A stretch of DNA of 22,988 nucleotides, from the NCBI GenBank assembly GCA_038093975.1, contig JBBPTG010000335.1, forward strand, positions 1 to 22,988. The letters run 5' to 3'. Below, piece by piece: positions 6,825 through 15,796 of the stretch (the stretch's first letter is position 1; the number at the start of each line of letters is the position of its first letter). The notes beneath the pieces were generated by a model, which saw only the letters and a list, made by a program, of their open reading frames with translations, had not been told where the DNA came from and ran no database searches. The DNA comes from Chalciporus piperatus. Its lineage: Eukaryota; Basidiomycota; Agaricomycetes; Boletales; Boletaceae. The position numbers were made by a program, and so were the translations under genes.

Positions 6825-8516
6825 TTACCAACACTCCTCAGAAATGCCTCCATACGTACCAAGAAGAACAGATGAAATGTCGTGTGGATTCAAGGTTACG
6901 AACAATGCAGGTGTGTTAAACCTTCGGATGAGCGCGCGCATCTCGTTTCGTCTACACAATTTGTATCCAGCACTGCCTTTCACGTTTTTAGCAATAACAT
7001 TTATCTGACGAAGAACTTTCACAACCTGTTTCTCTTGCGTATTGGAAGCGGTAACTAAAGGATCGGATGACCATTTGTTGGTGAGTTCCGTTAAATGAGG
7101 TGCAATGCATCTCAGACGTTCTGCAAGCTCATCATAAGACGGAGTGTCAGTGGAGAACACGCCATGCATACTAACCGACCTTTTCTGAAGTATATTCCAG
7201 GCAACAAACGGAAAGTTAACATCCCTCGCGAACGGAGAACAATCCTGTCGCATTAAGCACTTTGCTTGTGTTTCGAACGAGATTTTCTGTGCACGTCCGG
7301 GGTTATTAAACCCTCCGATCTCCCATGGATCCAAGTGAGGAAACAAGTAAGACATTAGACCAATATGACTGTCACTAATGTAGTTCGACCCAGCATGTGA
7401 ATTAATGAACTGCCAGTGATCGAGAGCATACACCAATGCGCTTGCTTTCATACTCTCCCGGCTTTCTGGCGAGTAATCACCCATTGTGTACCCAACATTC
7501 TCCATCACTAACTCATCCTGCAGCCCGGCCCAGTCCACATCGCCCACCGTGTCAACCGACTCCGAGTCGTCAGGAGTGTGATGAATTTGCATGAAACGCA
7601 GGAGACCAGTGTCCGTATTTCCATCCTGTCGTGAAAACAACTCATCCATGTTATGCTGACTGAACTGCACCCCATCACATTGATACCATTTGTTACTCTC
7701 AACCAAGAACCGAATCATCGTCTCAACCCTACTCTTTCTGATGAGAACAGGCTTAAACCTCCGTAAAGTTTTCACCATTGGCCGTTGTCGTTCTCCTGTA
7801 AACAACACACAAACAGTGTCCCGAATGTCGTCTCCGGAAGGCGGGAGAACATCCCGCAAACCCCCCGGATCCTGGGGAAAAACAGCTACATTTCCTTGGT
7901 TAAATCTCTGGGATGTCTCCTCAGGCACGTACCCTCCTTTACGGCCCTTCAAGCTGAAATGATGCGTGATCACTGACGGACCTGCTCGCGATACCAAAGT
8001 TAGATCAAATGTGGAAGCCGTGGCAAAAGCCTCTCTTACTGCACAAGGCAAGGCTTCAGAACCATAGTACAAAAAATTAGCCAATGCAAACTTCGGCATT
8101 CGTGGTTTCTTCGCCAAGAGAGACGTTCGACAACTACAACACATTCGCGAAGGTCCAAGTCGATCAGTGTTATGCACTCCCTTCGAATACAAAATAGCAT
8201 TCTGATAAAGGTGGAGACCATAGGACGTCGGAAGACAGTCTTGCGGAAGTAAGTTGTTCTGCAAGAGCTCGAGACGAATCCGTTCGACGGGAACATCAAT
8301 CAAGTCAACAGTCGAGACCGCCCAAGAACAAACAGCACAGGCCCCCGTCTTATGACTCGAAGGTGACATTCGAGATTGCCATTCTCGTATGATCTGTTTC
8401 TTTTCTTGAAAAGTCTGAATATGTGGAAACTCAACATGAGAATCCTGCAAGTCCTCCGATGAATCATGGTTGAGCGACGACGGTGATTGCTGCTCCTCAG
8501 TCACATGAACTGCCAC
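6825..8516 (-). pseudogene. Helitron protein, N-terminal domain (DUF6570-type)
   Basis: A 563-codon open frame opens the Helitron protein. It has an early cysteine pair (ACAVC), a second cluster (MCCSCRTSL) followed by MPKFALANFLYYG, then blocks such as DIRDTVCVLFTG and GLMSYLFPHLDPWEIGG. These match the DUF6570-like region that precedes the Helitron Rep domain in mushrooms. The Rep domain starts near the end (RNEMRALIRRFNTPALFVTLNPHDI). The frame is broken by a TAA on the minus strand at 6827-6825 and continues in the same frame at 6821, so this is a nonsense change and not the true C-terminus. The ATG at 8516 is the first in frame, and the real start may lie in another exon. Confidence 0.8.
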
Positions 8517-8875
8517 AGGTGCTGGGAACTGGCGTATCTAAACGTTCCTTCTCGATGAACGAAGAATATGAAACACGTAACCTTGCTGCTCGCACCCACA
8601 ATGTGCAGGTCTGTGACAAAGCGAGGTACGAGCGGAGTCACAGAGCATTGTCTTTGGCTAAGCGATGTCTCGGTGGCGCCACCTTTCTCTCCTCTGCGCC
8701 ACCAGCATCCGCTCACCTAGTCGCGTCAAGCACCAAGCTCGACGCTCAAGCTCAATACCTACTCACTCCAGTCGTTCCTTACCCCACAGTCACTTCCCGT
8801 CATCCATCTCCAGAGCATCCCTGCGCGGCCAAACGCACAACCCCACAGTAACCTCTCCTTCCATATTTCTCAGTC
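8517..8875. other. Gap between Helitron relic and MADP gene
   Basis: I see no convincing gene here. A short plus frame (reading NEEYETRNLAARTHNV and SHRALSLAKRCLGG) has protein-like composition but overlaps the Helitron start and matches nothing I know. The last 100 bases are presumably the 5' UTR and promoter of the gene at 8876, without a clear TATA box. Confidence 0.4.
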
Positions 8876-9197
8876 ATGGCTGACCCAAACCTGGAAATAC
8901 CACCCAACTTCGCGGGGCCAGAATTCATCATCGTTAGGCAGGGCATGCGGGCAGGCTTCGGTGAGAACGACCAGCAGGTCACAGAGCGCCTGCTCGCGGC
9001 ATGGCAAGCAGCCAACGACGCCAGAATCGCGGAATGGGATGCGCAGCGGGCAGACGACGAAAGAGCAGCCGCCGAAGAAGCATGTATCGCTCAAGAGCAG
9101 CAGCTAGAGCTAGAGCGGGCTCAGAGAGAGGACGAAGAACGCGAACGCAGAGACGCAGACAAAAAGAAGCCCAAGATGAACACCTTCACTCCCGGCA
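8876..9197 (+). pseudogene. Mushroom multicopy 'MADP' family protein, truncated by LTR
   Basis: The ATG context is good (cagtcATGgct). The protein begins MADPNLEIPPNFAGPEF, passes through an Ala/Glu/Arg-rich coiled-coil-like stretch (residues about 40-95) and reaches DKKKPKMNTF. I recall many unnamed Agaricomycetes proteins with this N-terminus, a charged helix and a KKKPKM block, followed by a longer conserved C-terminal part of unknown function. Here the frame runs into the LTR of Gypsy-3 and stops after two LTR-encoded codons (TAG at 9203-9205). The missing C-terminal part does not reappear at the other end of the element. No function can be assigned. Confidence 0.6.
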
Positions 9198-9652
9198 TGT
9201 TATAGTATTTAAAAACTTTTCAAACTTTTGCCTACAACGGTATTCGAACTCTGGACTTTGTCTACAACTTAGGGGTCAAGCCGGATTCATCTTAATCCGC
9301 TCTGGTAGTCCCTGTAGCATTACGTAAACTATTACATAATCAGGTCACGTGACAAAGGTCCAGACTTAGATGAGTCAGCAATGATGTCATGGCCTAGACC
9401 CTAATCCGTGCCTGGTACCTTTTCTTATCATCTTACCATTTACCTTATCTATCTTTCCCTTTGTGTTTTCCTTATTCGGCTGTTGGTCTGTGCGCACTTC
9501 TCAATAGTATATAAGTAGCCCTGTACTTATCACAGACCCCAGTCTAATCCATTTGTTGCTTCACCGCAATTAAGCTTTAGTACTCAGCATATTCCTTCGC
9601 AAGGCTTAGTGTTGCCTTAAAGTCCCCGCTGTGTTGTGACCCAGTCATAATA
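9198..9652 (+). repeat. 5' LTR of Gypsy-3 (455 bp)
   Basis: It starts TGTTATAG and ends CATAATA; the final CA has become TA. Most of it is identical to 15344-15796. It contains TATATAA at 9508-9514 and ends two bases before the primer-binding site. Confidence 0.92.
9508..9551 (+). promoter_or_regulatory. LTR promoter of Gypsy-3: TATA box and predicted mRNA 5' end
   Basis: TATATAA at 9508-9514 precedes AGTCTAATCCA (9541-9551) by 33 bp. The second motif is perfectly complementary to the primer-binding site at 9655-9665. The 3' LTR keeps both at the same spacing (15654-15660 and 15687-15697). Confidence 0.75.
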
Positions 9653-9654
9653 CT

Positions 9655-9665
9655 TGGATTAGACT
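9655..9665 (+). promoter_or_regulatory. Self-complementary primer-binding site of Gypsy-3
   Basis: TGGATTAGACT lies two bases after the 5' LTR and is an exact 11-nt complement of AGTCTAATCCA at the predicted transcript 5' end. Pairing stops at exactly these 11 bases on both sides. It begins with TGG, so a tRNA primer is not excluded, but the extended sequence does not fold onto a normal tRNA 3' end. Confidence 0.72.
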
Positions 9666-10359
9666 CGAAAACACCGCCTGGACTCTAGGGCTAAAGAGTA
9701 GATCAATAAGCATCGTTTGTGTACGTGACACACAGGAGAAAACAACTCCATCCACTACTGCATATACGGTTGTCCGCCGTCTAAATACGGATAAAGTTGC
9801 TGTTCCCCATAGTGCACTAGGGGCTCTTTCGTGGTTCGAGACGTCTTGGGGTCTGCGCAAGCACTAGCCCTCTGACTGTAGACACCACGCAGGTTCGTGT
9901 GATCACCTGTTGACGTCACACATTCGCCTTTTGGCTTTTCATTTCATTTGGGCCAGCCTTTAGTGCCCCGTCTCTGTTATCCTCCGTACTATAGTATTTG
10001 TTCGAAGACCGAGTTGGGGTCGTGCCCAATTGTGAAGGACGACAAGGGAAAAGCGCGTCGCCGCCCCCTTGGCTGAGTCATACGTAGGAAACGTAAGCCG
10101 GCAGCACCGCCGAGGTACAAAATAGAAAACAATAAATAAAAATCTTGTATTACGATAGATCTTTGCTGCTGCTCGACAATAGAAGTTCGAGAGTAGTGCA
10201 TGTGCAAAATCCAAACAGATCTTGGGAAAATTCCTCAGAAGGTCTGCCGAGATTCCGATAAGCGTCGCAGGTATTACCTCCGCTCCAAGAAATATTTCCT
10301 TCGTCCTCGTGTCTGTCAACCCCAGAGAACCTTTGGAAGATAGGGTTCAGTAAGGTTAT
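9666..10359 (+). other. Long untranslated leader of Gypsy-3
   Basis: About 700 nt lie between the primer-binding site and the gag ATG. All plus frames contain several stops and I recognise no domain. It may hold packaging or translation signals. A 119-codon minus frame (9960-10319) has no recognisable features and is treated as chance. Confidence 0.55.
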
Positions 10360-11703
10360 ATGTCAGCAGAGCTATACGATCAGGAACCACAAAATCAAGG
10401 TTACAGATCTCCCCCACGACATTTTCCATCCTCATCCAAAAGTTTCTCTCCCCCTACTCCCCGTCCCGAAACTCCGATGGCAGATCCAGTTGATCCCATC
10501 GCTGCCCTCACTGCCGCTCTGAAGGCGCTCATTTCAGACAATTCGGATTCTGGATCCAAAAAAGTTGCCGACCCTGGGAAATGGGATGGTGACCGCACCA
10601 AGTTCCGTTTATGGTGGGCGCAGGTTAACGCCTGGCAGTCCGTCCATACGTGGAAAAACAATAAGGTCCAATGTCTCGCCGTCCTATCACGGTTAGAAGG
10701 AAAAGCGGCTGGTTACGTTCAAATGTTGATTGAAACCTGCTCTCGACTTGAACTCCAGCCACCGCCTCCTCCGGCAGAAGAAGATCCGTTGGCACCAGAA
10801 CCGGATCGCACACCTATGGGCCTGAGAGCATGGCCAGATTGGACCAGGTTCTCACAGATGCTCAAGAACTATTTCCAGATTGACGTTCTCGCTCATGAGA
10901 GTCTAAGGAAATTGGAAGCATTGAAGCAGGCTGGGAAACCTGTGGATATCTTCATCCAGGAGTTTGAGTTGCTGAAGGCGGAATCGGAGATTGCAGACGC
11001 TCATGCCAAAGAGCTTCTGAAAAAGGCAATAGACTATAAAGTTTATTATCAGGCGCAAATCAACACTACTGTTGATGAGCAAAGTTACAACGACACGATC
11101 GACACCTACCGAAAGATAGGTCGTACCTTCAAATGTATCATTGTAGAACGTGGTGCACCAGTTCGTCAGGCACCCGCTCTTGCCCCCAGGCCTTCCTCTT
11201 CGTATCCGTACCTTCCACCATGATACCCGATTGCATCTCGCCCTCTTCCACGTCCCCCCGCTTCGTACGCGGCTCCCCGTTTCACTCCCACAGGCACACA
11301 ACCTGGTCGTGGAGCCCCGATGGATCTTTCGGCACAGCAAATGCCAAGATCCCCCGTTCGGGGAAACTGTTTCAATTGCGACCAACCAGGTCATTTTGCA
11401 AACACGTGCCCAAAGCCACACAGGCCGCGTCAGAGACAAGTTGTGATGTGGGACCCATATTCTCAACAATACGTTGAAACTTCCCTGCCATTTGACAACC
11501 GGCAGATGCCCTTCGCAGGTACCATCCCTGCACCCTACCCTCCCCAATCTTCCCCCTACCCCGCTGGCCCGTCCACCAGCACAAGTTACATGTCGCATCA
11601 AGCGGCATATACCAACCAAGAAGCGGAAGTGTACTGGCGCGACCGCATTGAATCAGAAGCCAAGGCACAGGCAGCCGAAGCTTTAAAAGGAAACAGCCAA
11701 TGA
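10360..11703 (+). pseudogene. gag: Gypsy-3 gag with one internal nonsense codon
   Basis: The frame of 448 codons starts MSAELYDQEPQ and is interrupted by one in-frame TGA (11221-11223, codon 288) that fits a C-to-T change of CGA; the frame is otherwise continuous. Residues about 40-260 form the retrotransposon capsid region (PGKWDGDRTKFRLWW). A Pro-rich linker follows, then a CX2CX4HX4C nucleocapsid knuckle beginning at residue 337 (CFNCDQPGHFANTC). The gag stop overlaps the pol ATG as ATGA at 11700-11703. Gag assembles the particle and packages the element's RNA. Alternatively the TGA could be read through, but nothing in the sequence suggests that. Confidence 0.88.
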
Positions 11704-14700
11704 GAGAGATGGGTTCTCGGCGGCTTGGACATAGTTTACCAAATGGTTGTATTAGTACTACTCCTTGTGTTCCGTTTCAATATAACTTTTCTTCTTCTGA
11801 AAGGGCGTCCCCTAGTGGCGTGGCGACAGAAGTAAAACAATTCGTGCTTAATTCCCTCAAGGTAAATTATTCGAAAAAAGAAATCCCATCAAAAATACAT
11901 GTAAGGAATCAGAATCGGAAAAACGAGCTGGATCTCGCTATTACTATTATGTACGACAAAGGGGAGCAATGGAAGAAAATGGAGTTTGCCGCTCTATTGA
12001 ATTCCGGCGCAACTGAAACGTTTATAGATAAATCGCTCTGTGAGCGACATGGTTTGACACTGGAAGAACTTCCTTTCCTATTCCAGTGTACAACGCCGAC
12101 GGCTCAGAGGGAGCTATAGGCGGTGTCACTCACAAGGTTTCGCTTGTTTTGGGACACAATGGACATTTTGAACATATGGACGCTTTTGTTTCTGTACTTG
12201 GCACACACCACATGATCATCGGCTATGATTGGCTTGAAAGGCACAACCCTGAAATCGACTGGGTAGCCAAACAAGTGAAATTCACACGCTGCACTGATCA
12301 GTGCAAAGTAGTTAATTATCATTTGAAACGTTCTTTTTCTATTCGACGAGTGTTTGAGGCGGGGCTCACCGAGAAAGTCCCAGTAGAACTCCACGAGTAC
12401 TTAGACGTCTTCTCAGAGCAAGAGAGTGAGCGTATGCCTACCCGAAAGGCGTGGGACCACGCAATAGATCTCAAGCCTGATTTCGTTCCCAAAAAGGGTC
12501 GGGTGATTCCGATGTCCAAACAGGAACTAGATGATGTCAAAAAGTTCATCGATAAGGAGTTATCGAAAGGATATCTTCGTCCGTCGAAATCCTCTCAGAC
12601 ATCTCCTGTTTTCTTTATTCCAAAAAAGGACGGTAAAAAGAGATTAGTTATGGACTATCGTTACGTAAATGAGGGAACAGTCAAAATGCTTACCCTCTTC
12701 CCCTCATTTCGGGACTTATCGACCAGCTCAAAGGAGCTGACATGTTTACTAAAATGGACCTACGTTGGGGATACAATAATGTTAGGATAAAAGAAGGTGA
12801 CGAATGGAAAGCGGCTTTCGTTACTCCATTCGGCGCGTACGAGCCAGTCGTTATGTATTTCGGACTTACGAACTCTCCCCCCACGTTTCAACAAATGATG
12901 AACGATCTATTTAGCGATCTTCATGGGGTTCTCATTATTTATATCGACGATCTCATGATCTTTACGTTCGGAAAAACTAGAGCACAGCATTTAGAAATAG
13001 TTAAAACCGTATTGCAACGTCTTAGAGAGAACGATCTTTACGTAAAACCAGAAAAGTGCAGTTTCGCTGTAGATTCCGTAGATTTCTTGGGAATGGTTAT
13101 CTCCCAGAAAGGCGTAGAGATGGACAATTCGAAGGTGCAGGCTATTCTGGACTGGCCGACGCCAACTCGGTTGAAGGGTGTTCAGTCCTTTTTAGGATTG
13201 GCTAACTTCTATCGATGCTTCATTCAAGGCTTCGCTGACATTGCTTGTCCCTTGAATGACCTTACCAAAAAGGACACACCATACCGGTGGGGACCAGAGC
13301 AACAGCAAGCTTTTGACAAGCTGAAGCAGCAATTCACTACCGCTCCGCTTCTAGCATATCCTGACCGCTCTAAAGAAGTCAGAGTGGAAACGGACGCTAG
13401 TGATATTGCAACGGGAGCTGTGCTCTCGGTTAAATGCGATGATGGCCTCTGGAGGCCTTGTGCCTTCATTTCCCATTCCTTTAGTTCTGCCGAGAAGAAC
13501 TACCCGGTTTATGACAAGGAGCTTCTAGCTGTCATTCGGGCTTTGCAGGAATGGAGACATTATCTAATGGGTCGAGAACATTTCGAGATTTGGACTGATC
13601 ACAAGAATCTCGAATATTGGAAATCTCCCCAAACTCTGAGCCCACGTCAAGCACGCTGGAATGCGTTGCTCTCAGAGTATAACTATTCGATTATTTATAA
13701 ACCGGGTTCTACAAATGGAAGGGCTGATGCTTTATCTCATCGAGAAGATCACGGAGAAGCAGATCCCAACCATAATAAAAATATTACTGTACTTCCTGCC
13801 TCTGTTTTTATTAATACGGTTACTCTTTCTTCGCCTATTTATGACGAAATACAAAATGAATCAGAAAAAATAAAAATGATACGGTAGATGGCTGCGTTTT
13901 TGACGAGGGGTCTATAGTATTTAAAAATGACAAAAACAATGTTTTCGTTCCTATTTCTTTACGTACTAAATTACTTACAATCCTTCATGATTCCCCTATT
14001 GGTGGCCATGGTGGTCAAGGACGTACTTTACATTTGGTTACTCGATATTTCTCGTGGCCTGGTGTCACAAAGGACGTTAAAACATACGTAGAACATTGTC
14101 AGATGTGCGCCCTCACGAAGGGAAAGTCAACGGCACAAGCTGGCAAATTAATTCCCCTTCCGGTTCCAAAAGAACCTTGGAAGGATATATCTATAGACTT
14201 TACCACGGGTTTCCCCAAATCACGTGGCTTTGATGCTATTTGTGTAATTGTAGATCGCTTCTCTAAAGAAGTCGAGTTTATTGCTTGTAAAAAGACAATT
14301 TCTTCGAAAGAACTAGCTATTCTATTTAGAGACAATGTTTGGTGTAGACATGGACTTCCCTCTTCTATTGTTTCAGATCGAGGACCGCAATTTGCATCGG
14401 AGTTTACTTCGCAGCTTTGCACCCTTCTAGGAATAGAACAAAAGCTGTCAACCGCTTATCACCCCCAAACCGATGGCCAAACGGAGCGTATGAACCGAGA
14501 ACTCCAGCAGTATCTCCGCGCTTACGTGGCTAAACATCAAACGGAATGGGCTGATTGGCTGAAGATAGCGCAGTTCCATCACAATTCCTCCCTATCCACT
14601 GCCACCGGAACGATTCCCTTCGCTATAACAAAAAACTACTTCCCACGCATGGGATTCGAAGGCGATTCATCTCCAGCTGGCACATTTCTAGAAAAATGTG

Positions 14701-15332
14701 GAAAGGCACACAAAGAAGTCGAGCAGGCGTTAGAAGAAACTCAGAACCGGATGAAAGAGCAAGCGGACAAGCATCGGTCCGAAGCTCCAGATTATCAAAT
14801 CGGAGATTTTGTTATGTTATCCACGGACAACCTTAAATTACCTTATCCCTCCAAAAAGATGACGCAAAACTGGATCGGACCTTATCAGATCACGAAGGTC
14901 CTTCCCAATGCAGTCACACTAAACTTGCCCAATTCCATGCATATCCATCCCACGGTTAATGTCAAACGGGTCAAACCGGCTAAAGAACCATTGGAAGGGC
15001 AACCGGTCCGTCTTCCGGATCCGGTAATAGTCAACCAAGAAGGAGAAGAAGAGTATGAGGTGGATTACGTAGTGAAATCTCAGGTTAAACAAGGACAGTT
15101 AGAGTACCTGGTTCATTGGAAAGGCTGGGACATATCGGACCGTACATGGGAAAAGGCAGCGCATTTGTCAAATGCACCCGAAGCTGTCAAAGCTTTTCAC
15201 AAAAAGCACCCGTCCGCCCCACGCCGTATTAACATGACCATGGGAAATTTCTCTGCCTTGTTTCAGAAATACGAAAATCTGACAGAGGTTCCTGTGCGGA
15301 AATTGCCGAATCGCCTGGAATGCGATTCCTAG
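11700..15332 (+). pseudogene. pol: Gypsy-3 pol with three 1-nt deletions
   Basis: Pol starts at the ATG overlapping the gag stop. Protease (ALLNSGATETFID) has Asn at 12000-12002 where Asp is catalytic. Single-base deletions then shift the frame near 12075-12085, near 12684-12690 (A-run before TGCTTAC) and near 13868-13880 (A-run before TGATACGG), passing through all three frames. Reverse transcriptase has KMDLRWGYNN and YIDD (12940-12951). RNase H has ETDAS, YDKELLAVI and WTDHKNL. Integrase has the zinc finger (HDSPIGGH ... CQMC) and D,D-35-E at 14196-14198, 14376-14378 and 14484-14486. A chromodomain (EYEVDYVV ... YLVHWKGW) lies at about 15045-15180, with a 35-residue tail. Apart from the protease, catalytic residues are intact. 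Confidence 0.92.
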
Positions 15333-15343
15333 AGAGGGGATAG
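15331..15343 (+). promoter_or_regulatory. Polypurine tract of Gypsy-3
   Basis: AGAGAGGGGATAG overlaps the last bases of the pol stop and leads straight into the 3' LTR start TGTTATAG. Confidence 0.75.
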
Positions 15344-15796
15344 TGTTATAGTATTTAAAAACTTTTCAAACTTTTGCCTACAACGGTATTCGAACTCTGG
15401 ACTTTGTCTACAACTTAGGGGTCAAGCCGGATTCATCTTAATCCGCTCCGGTAGTCCCTGTAGCGTTACGTAAACTATTACATAATCAGGTCACGTGACA
15501 AAGGTCCAGACTTAGATGAGTCAGCAATGATGTCATGGTCTAGACCCTAATCTGTGCCTGGTACCTTTTCTTATCATCTTACCAATTACCTTATTTATCT
15601 TTCCCTTTGTGTTTTCCTTATTCGGCTGTTGGTCTGTGCGCACTTCTCAATAGTATATAAGTAGCCCTGTACTTATCACAGACCCTAGTCTAATCCATTT
15701 GTGACTTCACCGTCATTAAGTTTTAGTACTCAGCATATCCTTCGCATAGGCTTAGTGTTGCCTAAAGTCCCCGCCGTGTTGTGAGAGATCATAACA
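15344..15796 (+). repeat. 3' LTR of Gypsy-3 (453 bp)
   Basis: It starts TGTTATAG and ends CATAACA, with intact TG...CA ends. The last 15 bases (GAGAGATCATAACA) differ markedly from the 5' LTR end (GACCCAGTCATAATA), while the first 250 bp differ at only about six positions. Confidence 0.92.

Larger units (their letters stand above)
5601..8516 (-). mobile_element. Helitron relic (Rep/helicase protein, Rep half only)
   Basis: A minus-strand rolling-circle transposon coding relic runs from about 8516 to 5601. The N-terminal domain and the HUH/Y2 nuclease region are recognisable. The Pif1-type helicase domain is absent because the coding sequence is cut by the partial copia LTR at 5600. I could not find Helitron termini (5' TC, 3' hairpin plus CTRR), so the element's real ends are undefined. 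Confidence 0.82.
9198..15796 (+). mobile_element. Gypsy-3: full-structure Ty3/gypsy chromovirus, inactivated
   Basis: This is a 6.6-kb element with both LTRs, primer-binding site, about 700-nt leader, gag, pol (protease, reverse transcriptase, RNase H, integrase, chromodomain) and polypurine tract. The LTRs differ at about 15-20 positions plus several short indels, mostly in their last third, so it is not a recent insertion. The five bases on each side differ (CGGCA left, AAAGC right), and the left and right flanks belong to different genes, so recombination between two elements is possible. Confidence 0.93.

Noticed and set aside
6438..7008. Plus-strand ORFs across the Helitron (6438-6875, 6685-7008)
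   Set aside because: They are antisense to recognisable Rep sequence including the HUH motif.
9655..9670. Normal tRNA primer-binding site reading TGGATTAGACTCGAA
   Set aside because: The complement looks T-loop-like (TTCGAGTCTAATCCA), but the spacing to CCA is too short for a tRNA; the 11-nt match to the element's own R start explains it better. It is not fully excluded.
9960..10319. 119-codon minus-strand ORF in the Gypsy-3 leader
   Set aside because: It shows no domain, signal or conserved composition and lies antisense in a retrotransposon leader; treated as chance.
13908..13930. LTR-like string tatagtatttaaaaa inside pol, matching the LTR start of Gypsy-3
   Set aside because: It encodes the expected protein (SIVFKND) in frame, and the match does not extend, so it is a coincidence of AT-rich codons.
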